Shown here piece after piece: positions 56,389 to 64,000 of a DNA stretch of 64,000 nucleotides (positions within the stretch are counted from its first letter, which is position 1; the number at the start of each line of letters is the position of its first letter). Below the pieces are notes generated by a model. That model was not told the DNA's origin. It saw nothing but the letters and a program-made list of their open reading frames with translations, and made no database searches. Source of the DNA: Pullulanibacillus sp. KACC 23026 (GTDB taxonomy: Bacteria > Bacillota > Bacilli > Bacillales > Sporolactobacillaceae); assembly GCF_029094525.1 (NCBI RefSeq), contig NZ_CP119107.1, positions 310,001-374,000 of the forward strand. Reading direction: 5' to 3'. Made by a program: the position numbers and the translations under genes.

Positions 56389-57462
56389 GTGTTTGACCGC
56401 TTACAAGCTTTAGAAGATAGATATGAAAAGCTTAATCAATTGCTCTCAGACCCTGAGATCATAAGTGACTCGAATAAATTACGGGAGTACTCTAAGGAAT
56501 CGGCTGATTTAGAGGAAACAGTCCGAACGTACAGGCAGTTTAAAGAGGCTGAACAGCAATTGAGAGATGCAAAGACTATGCTTGAGGAGGAAACGGACAG
56601 TGAGATGAAGGAGATGATTCGTGCTGAAATGAATGAATTGAGCACGGAACTTGAAACCCTTCAAGAACGCCTCAAGATTCTCTTAATTCCTAAGGATCCT
56701 AATGATGACAAAAACGTTATTGTGGAGATTCGGGGAGCTGCTGGCGGAGATGAAGCCGCCTTATTTGCCGCTGATTTGTATAAAATGTACACGCGTTATG
56801 CGGAATCTCAAGGCTGGAAAACGGAAGTCATTGAAGTTTCTCAAAATGAGGTTGGCGGCTACAAAGAAATTATTTTCATGGTAAACGGAACGGGAGCTTA
56901 TTCAAAGTTAAAATATGAAAATGGTGCCCATCGTGTTCAGCGTGTCCCAGAGACTGAATCTGGCGGACGCATTCACACGTCGACGGCGACAGTTGCGGTT
57001 TTACCGGAAGCAGAAGAGGTCGAAGTCGAAATCCATGACAAAGATGTTCGGGTCGATACCTTTGCTTCAAGCGGACCAGGTGGACAGAGTGTTAATACCA
57101 CGATGTCGGCGGTCCGGCTAACCCACTTACCAACAGGGATTGTCGTTTCGTGTCAGGATGAAAAATCACAAATTAAAAACAAAGAGAAAGCCATGAAAGT
57201 GCTCCGGGCGCGCGTTTACGATAAATTTCAAAAAGAAGCTCGAGCGGAGTATGATGCCAACAGGAAGTCAGCCGTTGGAACAGGAGATCGTTCGGAGCGA
57301 ATCCGTACTTATAATTTCCCGCAAAGCCGAGTAACGGATCACCGCATCGGTTTAACACTTCAAAAGCTGGATCAGATTTTGCTTGGCAAGCTGGATGAAA
57401 TTATTGATGCGTTAATTGTCGAGGAGCAAGCTAAAATGATTGAGCAGGCAGAAGCCCAATGA
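56389..57462 (+). CDS. prfA: Peptide chain release factor 1
   Basis: RF1 reads UAA and UAG and releases the finished peptide. The 357-residue protein has the GGQ motif at 231-233 ([12 protein letters not shown]) and a PET tripeptide at 187-189 in the codon-recognition loop region. N-terminal helices (residues 1-110) are rich in Glu and Lys. The start GTG 56389 lies behind GAGGTGAGG; the frame continues upstream without a site. Its TGA stop overlaps the ATG of prmC, the methylase that modifies the GGQ glutamine, so the pair is translationally coupled. Confidence 0.97.
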   Translation: MFDRLQALEDRYEKLNQLLSDPEIISDSNKLREYSKESADLEETVRTYRQFKEAEQQLRDAKTMLEEETDSEMKEMIRAEMNELSTELETLQERLKILLIPKDPNDDKNVIVEIRGAAGGDEAALFAADLYKMYTRYAESQGWKTEVIEVSQNEVGGYKEIIFMVNGTGAYSKLKYENGAHRVQRVPETESGGRIHTSTATVAVLPEAEEVEVEIHDKDVRVDTFASSGPGGQSVNTTMSAVRLTHLPTGIVVSCQDEKSQIKNKEKAMKVLRARVYDKFQKEARAEYDANRKSAVGTGDRSERIRTYNFPQSRVTDHRIGLTLQKLDQILLGKLDEIIDALIVEEQAKMIEQAEAQ

Positions 57463-58325
57463 GCAGTAAACGAATCTTTGAAGCCCTGAATTGGGCTTCT
57501 TCCTTTTTAAAGGAAAGAGGCAGGGAGGCTAATGCAGCAGAATGGCTTCTCATGTATCGGCTAGAGCTATCCCGTTCCCAGTTGCTCATAAATATGAGGG
57601 AGTATTTAGAGGAGAAGGACCGGGAATGGTTTGAAGAAGCAGTCAAACAACATGGTGCTGGAGTCCCTGTTCAGCACATTATGGGAGAAGCTTCCTTTTA
57701 TGGACGCCTATTTGAAGTCAATTCAGATGTTCTCATTCCTCGTCCTGAGACGGAGGAGCTTATTCAGGGAATTTTGGATCTTCGCCGTCAGCTTTTTGGA
57801 GACGCATTCGTATCTTATTGCGATGTAGGGACAGGCAGTGGAGCCATAGCCATTACATTAGCGCTCGAGGACCCAAATGCACATGTCACAGCTGTGGATC
57901 TCTCGAAGGATGCCCTAGAGATAGCTAAGAAAAACGCAGTGAAACTCGGTGCGGATATCGCGTTTGAAGAAGGAGACTTATTGCTTCCTTTTGCGGGGCA
58001 GAGAACGTTTGATATTGTGGTGTCCAATCCGCCTTATATTCCTTCTTCGGTAGTCGAAGAACTGGATATGCTTGTTCGGGATCATGAACCTCGGCTTGCT
58101 TTAGATGGAGGTGAGGATGGGCTAACTCCTTATAGACGGTTAGCAGAGCAGCTTCCTGGTGTCCTTAAGTCTCGTCCTTTCCTTATTGGATTTGAGATTG
58201 GTGAAGGACAAGGAGAAGCGGTAAAAGCGTTTTTGCAAGGGGCATTTGGAAAAGAGGTTCATGTTTCGATTCAAAATGATATTAATAAGCATGAGCGAAT
58301 GGTGTTTGCCTGGATGAATACTTAA
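57459..58325 (+). CDS. prmC: Release factor glutamine methyltransferase
   Basis: PrmC methylates the Gln of the GGQ motif of RF1 and RF2 using S-adenosylmethionine. The 288-residue protein has an N-terminal helical domain, [10 protein letters not shown] (about residues 92-101), the SAM motif [15 protein letters not shown] (about 121-135), and the catalytic NPPY at 190-193. ATG overlaps the prfA stop as ATGA. A terminator follows at once, closing the operon. Confidence 0.96.
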   Translation: MSSKRIFEALNWASSFLKERGREANAAEWLLMYRLELSRSQLLINMREYLEEKDREWFEEAVKQHGAGVPVQHIMGEASFYGRLFEVNSDVLIPRPETEELIQGILDLRRQLFGDAFVSYCDVGTGSGAIAITLALEDPNAHVTAVDLSKDALEIAKKNAVKLGADIAFEEGDLLLPFAGQRTFDIVVSNPPYIPSSVVEELDMLVRDHEPRLALDGGEDGLTPYRRLAEQLPGVLKSRPFLIGFEIGEGQGEAVKAFLQGAFGKEVHVSIQNDINKHERMVFAWMNT

Positions 58326-58354
58326 GCCTGTCGAAGTTTGACAGGCGTTTTTTT
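58326..58354 (+). terminator. Terminator after prmC
   Basis: GCCTGTC and GACAGGC with a 7-base loop, followed by GTTTTTTT. Confidence 0.93.
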
Positions 58355-58375
58355 ATTATTTTTATAGATTAATAG

Positions 58376-58404
58376 GTTTAATTTTGAATCTCCCGTCAAT
58401 ACTT
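58376..58404 (+). promoter_or_regulatory. Sigma-F promoter of spoIIR
   Basis: GTTTA fits the sigma-F -35 GYWTA; after 14 bases GTCAATACTT fits 9 of 10 positions of GGNRANAMTW. spoIIR is a known forespore sigma-F gene. Confidence 0.7.
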
Positions 58405-58440
58405 GTTCCTAGTTAGATTTTAGTAAGGGCGGGAGAAAAA

Positions 58441-59094
58441 ATGAGACAAAAAAGTATGGCCGCATTCATTCTTTTATTAGCAGTATTTATATTCTTTATG
58501 CAATTGGAAAAAAGTTTGGCAGCTCCTTCTGGCGGGCAAAAGATTCCTAAAGATGCGATTCGTCTTCGGATTCTGGCTAACAGCGATTCCGCAAAGGACC
58601 AAGCAGTAAAGAGAGAGATTCGGGATCAAGTGAATGCCAATGTGGAAACATGGGTGAAAGATCTTAAAACAGCGAAACAGGCGAAAAAAGTAATAACTGC
58701 CCACCTTGACGATATCCGTCAAACGGTGAAAGATAAACTTGATGAGGAAGGCATTAAAATGCCATATACTGTAACTCTTGGAGAGGCTAAGTTTCCGACA
58801 AAGATGTACGGTGGTTATGTGTATCCAGCGGGGATCTATCAAGCACTCGTTGTAACATTAGGTTCAGGACAGGGAGCTAATTGGTGGTGCGTCCTATTTC
58901 CACCACTCTGTTTTCTTGATTTTGCTAACGGTGATGCAGTCAAGCCTGACCCTCATGCGACGGCGCCTGCTTCAGCGAATACTTCGGTTAAAGGTTCTGC
59001 AGGAGAGGATAATCAAGTCCAAGTCCACTTTTTCTTCGTTGATCTGTTTAAAAATATCTTTAGTTTTTTTAAAGGCCTCTTCCATTCGGGTTAA
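58441..59094 (+). CDS. spoIIR: Stage II sporulation protein R
   Basis: SpoIIR is made in the forespore, secreted into the space between the two compartments, and triggers SpoIIGA to cleave pro-sigma-E in the mother cell. The 217-residue protein has an N-terminal signal or anchor segment (about residues 6-27) and the family core AIRLRILANSDSAKDQAVKREIRDQV (about 38-63; key RILANSDS). YGGYVYPAGIYQALVVTLGSGQGANWWCVLFPPLCF (about 122-157; key GxGxNWWCVLFPPLC) follows. The C-terminal tail after residue 165 is variable and ends in a hydrophobic FFFVDLFKNIFSFFKGLF, longer than the core. GGGCGGGAG precedes the ATG. A sigma-F promoter is visible. Confidence 0.95.
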   Translation: MRQKSMAAFILLLAVFIFFMQLEKSLAAPSGGQKIPKDAIRLRILANSDSAKDQAVKREIRDQVNANVETWVKDLKTAKQAKKVITAHLDDIRQTVKDKLDEEGIKMPYTVTLGEAKFPTKMYGGYVYPAGIYQALVVTLGSGQGANWWCVLFPPLCFLDFANGDAVKPDPHATAPASANTSVKGSAGEDNQVQVHFFFVDLFKNIFSFFKGLFHSG

Positions 59095-59267
59095 GGATTA
59101 GGGCAAAAAATATGGAAAGGTCTAAAGGAGCCCTCTAGCACATAAAATGGTATAGGAAAAACGCAAAAACATGCACTTATCAAACCTTAACGTTTCGTGA
59201 ACTTGTAAAAGGACGTGCGTGATGCCTGCCCTTTAGGGTGAGGACGGCTAGAATTGGAGGGCTACCA

Positions 59268-59708
59268 ATGACAGTAACCATATCGATGGCCACTGAGATT
59301 GACCGGCCTAAAATAAAGACTTTTATTGAACGAGTTGGTTCAGAACTTAGGGATAAAGAGGCGTCACTCATTCAATATTTAGTGGCAAAAGATGGACAGG
59401 CAGACATTGTGGGTGTGCTGGGTTTCATCAAGGAAAATGAAACCATCCTTTTAAGGCATCTTGTCATTGATTCAAAGCGATGTGATATGGCAGTGCTCCT
59501 TCAAATTATTGAGCATGCAGTCGCCTTTGGGGCATCAAATAAGGCGAAACGGGTTTTATTTCTAACACCCGCACCGGCATCTCTATTTGAACCGCTTGGT
59601 TTCTCGGAAATAGAGGAAGAAAAGCTTGAAAAGTCCATTAAAGAATTGCTTCCGCTCGAACAATTAACCGCGCAAACAGCCCGTGTTTTAGTTCGCGAAC
59701 TTGTTTAG
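59268..59708 (+). CDS. GNAT-like acetyltransferase (YwlB-like)
   Basis: A 146-residue protein that looks like a small GNAT-fold N-acetyltransferase: a central beta strand GVLGFIKENETILLRHLVID followed by a helix (CDMAVLLQIIEHAVAFGA) and a late strand-loop RVLFLTPAPASLFEPLGFSEI, the usual F-x-x-x-GF ending of GNAT proteins. The acetyl-CoA Q/RxxGxG/A loop is not clear, so activity is uncertain. It lies between spoIIR and ywlC, where B. subtilis has ywlB. ATG 59268 follows TTGGAGGG. Confidence 0.65.
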   Translation: MTVTISMATEIDRPKIKTFIERVGSELRDKEASLIQYLVAKDGQADIVGVLGFIKENETILLRHLVIDSKRCDMAVLLQIIEHAVAFGASNKAKRVLFLTPAPASLFEPLGFSEIEEEKLEKSIKELLPLEQLTAQTARVLVRELV

Positions 59709-59712
59709 TGAT

Positions 59713-59755
59713 AAAAAGGGTGTGTCCTCTTAGCTGGAGAGGGCATACCCTTTTT
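59713..59755 (+). terminator. Terminator after the GNAT-like gene
   Basis: AAAAAGGGTGTG and CCTCT pair with AGAGG and CATACCCTTTTT, ending in a T run. Confidence 0.9.
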
Positions 59756-59925
59756 GTTATACTTTAAGAAGTCTTTCGATCAAGTGATTAAGCCAAAGAT
59801 GGGGTGACGGCTACTCTTTGTGAATAGTTTAAAAATCACATCCGTCTTACTTTCGAAAATAGGAATCAAATAAAAAATGAGAGATTTGTTCTTGAAATAG
59901 GATTTTATATAAGAGGTGACAGGTA

Positions 59926-60969
59926 ATGACGCCAACAAAAGTATGGCATGTAGAAGCTTCTTCAAAGCTGTTGAATAGCCCCGATTTGATGGAAGCCGCT
60001 GATCTGTTAAAGAAGGAAGAGGTTGTCGCCTTTCCTACAGAAACCGTCTATGGATTAGGTGCCAATGCCTATTCTTCAGAGGCAGTTCAGAAAATTTATG
60101 AAGCGAAGGGACGACCTTCAGATAATCCGCTTATTATTCATATTGCTGAGGAAGCCATGCTGGCAGAAGTGGCTGCGGTAATTCCAGAATCCGCAAAAAA
60201 ACTCATCGAACGTTTTTGGCCAGGGCCTTTGACTGTGGTCCTTCCAAAAAAAGGACCCTTATCACCTCTTGTGACGGCAGGATTAGATACGGTTGGTATT
60301 CGAATGCCCAATCATCCAATCGCTCTTGCGCTGATTAAACTGGCTGGAGTTCCGCTTGCCGCTCCATCAGCCAATCGTTCAGGCAAGCCGAGCCCCACTC
60401 AAGGCCGTCATGTGGTCCATGATTTGAAGGATCGTATTGCGGGTGTTGTTGATGCGGGCCCAACCGGTGTGGGAGTGGAGTCCACGGTCGTGGATTGTAC
60501 AACCAATCCTGTGACGTTGCTTAGACCAGGAGGGATCACACTTGAGGAATTGGAAGACACCTTAGGCCCTATCCGAGTGGACCCTCATTTGGAAAAAAAC
60601 ACAGCTGTCCCCCGTTCCCCGGGAATGAAGTATACCCATTATGCTCCCAATGCCCCTCTCGTATTAGTGGAGTCTTTTGAAAAACTCGAGAAGCTGCTTA
60701 AGCAGGCAAAAGAAGAGGGGAAAGTGGTTGGGATATTAACAACTGAAGAACGGCAATCTTTTTATAAAGAAGCAGATTATGTATTAAGCTGCGGCAGACG
60801 CGCTGAACTGGCGACGGTTGCTTCTCATCTCTACGATTGCCTCAGGCAGTTTGATCAACTAAATGTTGATCTTATTTTGAGTGAAGCGTTCCCTGTTAAA
60901 GGTGTAGGTGAGGCGATTATGAACCGTCTTCAAAAAGCCGCCGGCGGTAATACAGTCAAGGCTGACTAA
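59926..60969 (+). CDS. ywlC: Threonylcarbamoyl-AMP synthase (Sua5/YwlC)
   Basis: YwlC makes threonylcarbamoyl-AMP from threonine, bicarbonate and ATP, the first step of the t6A37 tRNA modification. The 347-residue protein is the long Sua5 type: an N-terminal YrdC domain (FPTETVYGLGANAYS, KIYEAKGRPSDNPLIIHI, GIRMPNHPIAL, PLAAPSANRSGKPSPT) and a C-terminal Sua5 domain after residue 220, joined by RSPGMKYTHYAP. AGAGGTGACAGG precedes the ATG. Position between spoIIR and mntP matches B. subtilis. Confidence 0.95.
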   Translation: MTPTKVWHVEASSKLLNSPDLMEAADLLKKEEVVAFPTETVYGLGANAYSSEAVQKIYEAKGRPSDNPLIIHIAEEAMLAEVAAVIPESAKKLIERFWPGPLTVVLPKKGPLSPLVTAGLDTVGIRMPNHPIALALIKLAGVPLAAPSANRSGKPSPTQGRHVVHDLKDRIAGVVDAGPTGVGVESTVVDCTTNPVTLLRPGGITLEELEDTLGPIRVDPHLEKNTAVPRSPGMKYTHYAPNAPLVLVESFEKLEKLLKQAKEEGKVVGILTTEERQSFYKEADYVLSCGRRAELATVASHLYDCLRQFDQLNVDLILSEAFPVKGVGEAIMNRLQKAAGGNTVKAD

Positions 60970-61062
60970 TGTTAAGAGTCTTTGGGAGGAGTATGCGCTT
61001 AAACTTCTAAACGTTTCTGGACATGCATACCTTGAAATGAGGAATGTGAAGGAGGCGTAAGT

Positions 61063-61623
61063 ATGGTTTCAAGTGCATTAATTGGCCAATTCGTGACGCT
61101 GCTCATGATGGCCATTGCTCTCGGGATGGATGCTTTTTCCGTCGGCATGGGTATGGGAATGTTGCAGCTGAGATTAAGGCAAATTGCCAAAATTGGATTT
61201 GTAATTGGACTTTTCCATGTGCTCATGCCATTTGCCGGAATTCTAATAGGTGAATATTTATCCGAACATTTTGGAGGATGGGCGGCGGTTGCCGGGGGCG
61301 TGCTTTTACTATTGTTAGGTGCCCAAATGATATTCTCTTCTTTTCAAAAAGAAGAGGCACCGCTTGTCCAACCAATTGGCTTTGGCCTCCTCCTCTTTGC
61401 TCTGAGTGTTAGTCTGGATAGTTTTTCAGTCGGCCTTAGTTTAGGAATTTACCGAGCAAAGGTCATTGTAACCCTCGTCTTATTTGGACTTGTCAGTATG
61501 GTCCTAACCTGGGTAGGATTGTTAATAGGAAAAAGATTCCAAAAGGTGATGGGGCAATACAGCGAAGTACTAGGAGGCTGCATCCTATTTGTTTTCGGAC
61601 TCAAACTCTTGTTAAATTTATAG
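61063..61623 (+). CDS. mntP: Manganese efflux pump MntP
   Basis: MntP (YwlD) exports Mn2+. The 186-residue membrane protein has six helices in two inverted halves, each with the metal motif: [12 protein letters not shown] (about residues 22-33) and [11 protein letters not shown] (about 119-129). AAGGAGG precedes the ATG. I looked for a yybP-ykoY manganese riboswitch in the 93-base gap before it and saw none, so any metal control would be at another level. Strong terminator follows. Confidence 0.94.
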   Translation: MVSSALIGQFVTLLMMAIALGMDAFSVGMGMGMLQLRLRQIAKIGFVIGLFHVLMPFAGILIGEYLSEHFGGWAAVAGGVLLLLLGAQMIFSSFQKEEAPLVQPIGFGLLLFALSVSLDSFSVGLSLGIYRAKVIVTLVLFGLVSMVLTWVGLLIGKRFQKVMGQYSEVLGGCILFVFGLKLLLNL

Positions 61624-61630
61624 TTTAAAC

Positions 61631-61656
61631 AAAAACGCCTATTATAGGTGTTTTTT
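61631..61656 (+). terminator. Terminator after mntP
   Basis: ACGCCTAT and ATAGGTGT, single-base loop centre, followed by six T. Confidence 0.85.
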
Positions 61657-62045
61657 ATACGATCAGAAAGAAAAACTTCACGGGAGATTATGGGGATTGT
61701 TTTTCGTCGGGCAGTTCTCGTTAGTCTATTTTCTCAAACGGTTATTTTCGCAGGCGATAGCGTATCCTCGTTATGCTCCACCGAAATAGGCGTAACGTCA
61801 TTCCTTTATTTCGGCACTCCGTCCGAATTTGCGGCGGTGAGCGTGCAAGGGTCTTTTAGTCGGAACGTTGGGCGATTAAAGGTTGCTTGTTTTAGGCCTT
61901 TAAATAATCTAAATACTAGATTGATTTAAGCTCAAAAAAATTTTAGTGAAATCAGACGCCTTAATGATACAATAAGTAAGTGTTTAATTGGATAAATTAT
62001 TTTTGAAATGAGGACAACGATAGGGCAGGATCGGAGGTATGAATG
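61657..62045. other. Spacer before ywlE with a diverged repeat copy
   Basis: No convincing gene. About 61751-61804 resembles the reverse complement of the 82-bp unit at 33241-33900 (ATAGCGTA, CTCGTTA, GCGTAACG and ATTC in the same order and spacing). A TACAAT near 61969 may be a -10 for ywlE without a clear -35. Confidence 0.45.
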
Positions 62046-62675
62046 ATGAAAGAACGAATTTTATTTGTTTGCACAGGGAATACCTGTCGAAGCCCTATGG
62101 CTGAAACGATTTTAAACCATCATGGTAAAGATAGAGCAGAGGCAAAGTCAGCAGGGCTATTTGCTAACAAAGGCCAGGGTGCTAATCCACTGGCAGTGAA
62201 GGCTTTGGAGAAATTAGGAATACCGATGGGTGAACACCATTCACAGCCTCTCACTGGGGAGCTTGTGGATTGGGCAACGCTTATCTTAACCATGACACAA
62301 AATCATAAACAGTCACTAATTATGGATTATCCAGAAGCTATTGACAAAACCTATACTTTAAAGGAATATGTCTACGACCAGCTTGAACAAAATCGATTTT
62401 GGAAGAGCTGGCAAGAAGCGGTCTCAGAGCGAGAGGAAGCACGGCTCATTGTTGACCAATATGCCAAAGAAACAACAGGATTAGATGATGCCAAAAAAGA
62501 AGCGGTTGAACGCTTGCTAAAAGCAGAAGAGCGTGTTAAAACATTGGAAGAAGAGATTCCTAATTATGATATTAAAGATCCTTTTGGCGGGGATCTGGAG
62601 GAATATCAAACTGTTTCTCGTGAATTAGAATATCTAATTAGGCAATGGATGGAAAAAGAAGAAGAACAAGGCTAA
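62046..62675 (+). CDS. ywlE: Protein arginine phosphatase YwlE with a helical insertion
   Basis: YwlE removes phosphate from arginine residues put on by McsB. The low-molecular-weight phosphatase loop CTGNTCRSP (Cys9, Thr13, Arg15) has the Thr that sets arginine rather than tyrosine specificity, and DPFGG supplies the general acid Asp178. Standard YwlE is about 150 residues; this protein is 209. The extra roughly 60 residues (about 111-172), rich in Glu, Lys, Ala and Leu with heptad spacing, sit between TLKEYV and DPFGG, right beside the active site. Start is ATG 62046, 8 bases after GGAGG; ATG 62043 is a close alternative. rpiB, normally next, is missing. Confidence 0.88.
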   Translation: MKERILFVCTGNTCRSPMAETILNHHGKDRAEAKSAGLFANKGQGANPLAVKALEKLGIPMGEHHSQPLTGELVDWATLILTMTQNHKQSLIMDYPEAIDKTYTLKEYVYDQLEQNRFWKSWQEAVSEREEARLIVDQYAKETTGLDDAKKEAVERLLKAEERVKTLEEEIPNYDIKDPFGGDLEEYQTVSRELEYLIRQWMEKEEEQG

Positions 62676-62707
62676 AACAAGGATCACCTAAGAAAGGAAG
62701 TCGTTGC

Positions 62708-63280
62708 GTGGTGGAAGACCTTCAAGATATCGGTCGCCAGTTGGAGACTGTATTAAACGCATTAAATGACGCCATGCCTTTATCACATGAACATATTTTA
62801 ATCGTTGGAGCAAGTACAAGTGAAGTGATTGGACAGCACATTGGTTCGGCAGGGACCGTTGAAGTAGCAAGTGCTATTTTTGGTGCCTTAAAAAGATTCC
62901 AGAGTCAAACAGGTGTTCAACTCGCCTTTCAATGCTGCGAACATCTGAATAGAGCGATCGTGGTTGAGAAAGAGACGGCAAAAGAGAATCGCCTGGAACA
63001 GGTTACAGTCGTTCCTGTCAGGTCAGCAGGCGGGGCGATGGCTGCCTATGCCTATCAAAAACTGGATCATCCCGTAGTCGTAGAGGCAATTAAAGGGGAT
63101 TGCGGGATTGATATTGGGGATACCTTTATAGGCATGCACCTAAAACCTGTTGTGGTTCCTGTTCGCTGTGAGGTTAAAGAAATTGGACATGCTCATGTCA
63201 CGATTGCTCGAACGCGGCCGAAGCTGATTGGCGGGGAACGAGCGGTTTACCCATCTCGGGAAACGGTTAATCACTTTTGA
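62708..63280 (+). CDS. ywlG: DUF436 / TIGR01440 protein YwlG
   Basis: A 190-residue YwlG-family protein of unknown function (TIGR01440). Family-typical stretches: [25 protein letters not shown] (about residues 35-59), [54 protein letters not shown] and [13 protein letters not shown]. The paired Cys in FQCCEH suggests a metal or catalytic site. The GTG at 62708 lies 7 bases after AAAGGAAG; another GTG follows directly. Upstream frame to 62645 overlaps ywlE without a site. glyA follows 44 bases later, the same order as in B. subtilis. Confidence 0.88.
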   Translation: MVEDLQDIGRQLETVLNALNDAMPLSHEHILIVGASTSEVIGQHIGSAGTVEVASAIFGALKRFQSQTGVQLAFQCCEHLNRAIVVEKETAKENRLEQVTVVPVRSAGGAMAAYAYQKLDHPVVVEAIKGDCGIDIGDTFIGMHLKPVVVPVRCEVKEIGHAHVTIARTRPKLIGGERAVYPSRETVNHF

Positions 63281-63324
63281 TGACCACTAAAAAATAAAAG
63301 GGCTAGGTTAGGGAGGAAGAACGG

Positions 63325-64000
63325 ATGACTTTTTTACAATCACAAGATGAAGCAGTATATGCGGCTATTCAAAAAGAGCTGGGCAGACAAAGAAATAATA
63401 TTGAACTAATAGCTTCAGAAAATTTTGTAAGTCCAGCTGTTCTAGAAGCAGCGGGGTCTATTTTGACTAATAAGTATGCTGAAGGCTATCCGCAGCGCCG
63501 CTATTATGGGGGCTGTGAGTATGTTGATCTAGTAGAAGACCTGGCCAGAGATCGTGCTAAGCAATTGTTTGGTGCAGATCATGTGAACGTGCAGCCGCAT
63601 TCTGGGGCACAGGCTAACATGGCTGTTTATTTTACGATCCTTGAGCATGGGGATACCGTGCTTGGAATGAATCTTTCTCACGGCGGTCACCTCACACATG
63701 GCAGTCCGGTTAATTTTAGCGGTGTTCAATATAATTTTGTCGAATATGGTGTTGATGAAGAGAGCCATCTAATCAACTATGAGGATGTCCGACAAAAAGC
63801 GATTGAGCATAAACCGAAACTGATTGTTGCGGGTGCCAGTGCCTATCCTAGAACGATTGATTTTGCGAAGTTTAGAGAAATCGCTGATGAGGTGGGCGCC
63901 TACCTCATGGTGGATATGGCTCACATTGCTGGACTTGTTGCAACCGGTCATCACCCGAACCCTGTTCCTTATTGTGATTTTGTCACAACGACCACTCATA
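63325..64000 (+). CDS. glyA: Serine hydroxymethyltransferase (3' end outside the window)
   Basis: GlyA converts serine and tetrahydrofolate to glycine and methylene-tetrahydrofolate using PLP. Only the first 225 codons are present; the frame is open to the window edge. Visible: [68 protein letters not shown] and [14 protein letters not shown]. The sequence stops within VTTTTH, just before the PLP-binding Lys expected in TTTTHKTLRGPRGG. ATG 63325 follows GGGAGGAAGAACGG. Truncated by the window, not a broken gene. Confidence 0.96.
   Translation, partial: MTFLQSQDEAVYAAIQKELGRQRNNIELIASENFVSPAVLEAAGSILTNKYAEGYPQRRYYGGCEYVDLVEDLARDRAKQLFGADHVNVQPHSGAQANMAVYFTILEHGDTVLGMNLSHGGHLTHGSPVNFSGVQYNFVEYGVDEESHLINYEDVRQKAIEHKPKLIVAGASAYPRTIDFAKFREIADEVGAYLMVDMAHIAGLVATGHHPNPVPYCDFVTTTTH

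Noticed and set aside
60970-61062. yybP-ykoY manganese riboswitch before mntP
   Set aside because: The gap is only 93 bases and lacks the conserved loops; a GTATGC/GCATAC pair is not enough.
61648-61929. 93-codon open frame after mntP
   Set aside because: Starts inside the mntP terminator, has no ribosome site, odd composition, and runs through a diverged non-coding repeat.

Overview
The window comes from a low-to-moderate GC, endospore-forming Gram-positive bacterium of the order Bacillales. Evidence: spore genes (gerQ, cwlJ, spo0F, spoIIR, a pbpG-type penicillin-binding protein), strong AGGAGG ribosome sites, sigma-A promoters, T-box leaders, and a gene order close to the ywd-ywl segment of the Bacillus subtilis chromosome (ywdK-gerQ, hemQ, lipL, ywfO, ywgA, pbpG-speE-speB, ywiB-argS, fadF-rpoE-pyrG-ywjG-spo0F-fbaA-murA-rho-rpmE-tdk-prfA-prmC-spoIIR-ywlC-mntP-ywlE-ywlG-glyA). 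The genus cannot be named from sequence alone. No rRNA, tRNA, CRISPR array, transposase or prophage gene was seen.

Layout. 0.1-8 kb: small conserved genes, the cwlJ-gerQ spore-germination operon with a sigma-E type promoter, coproheme decarboxylase hemQ, lipoyl-pathway lipL, an HD phosphohydrolase, ywgA and a His-rich Ni/Co transporter. 8-21.3 kb: a complete arginine pathway argCJBD-carAB-argF-argG-argH, preceded by two tandem T-box leaders that both show a CGC (Arg) specifier, with a near-consensus ARG box (AhrC/ArgR operator) between them. 21.6-33 kb: an orphan murG, pbpG, spermidine genes speE-speB, a small membrane protein, ywiB, argS, a hydrolase and a cardiolipin synthase. 33.2-45.8 kb: a fatty-acid/branched-chain acyl-CoA block (fadF, thiolase, hydroxyacyl-CoA dehydrogenase, two acyl-CoA dehydrogenases, TetR regulator, fused isobutyryl-CoA mutase icmF), with a FadR-type operator and a CcpA cre site, and with long tandem-repeat arrays before it and inside it. 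46-64 kb: the conserved rpoE-to-glyA housekeeping and sporulation run, including a pyrG leader that appears to use CTP-sensing reiterative transcription.

How the genes work together. The arginine genes take glutamate to arginine, with carbamoyl phosphate made by a CarAB encoded in the operon. Control is inferred to be both by charging of tRNA-Arg (T-boxes) and by arginine itself (ARG box). The fad/icmF block would burn fatty acids and interconvert isobutyryl- and n-butyryl-CoA, repressed when FadR is free of acyl-CoA and when good sugars are present. The 46-64 kb run couples transcription (delta, Rho), translation (L31, RF1 and its methylase, tRNA modification), CTP and glycolysis, wall synthesis and sporulation signalling.

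Most unusual content: the double Arg T-box plus ARG box; four unrelated intergenic repeat arrays (TAACGGA hairpins, 82-bp x8, nested 124-bp x6, 110-bp x5); and a roughly 60-residue charged helical insertion in the arginine phosphatase YwlE just before its catalytic Asp loop. No wholly new multi-gene system was recognised.
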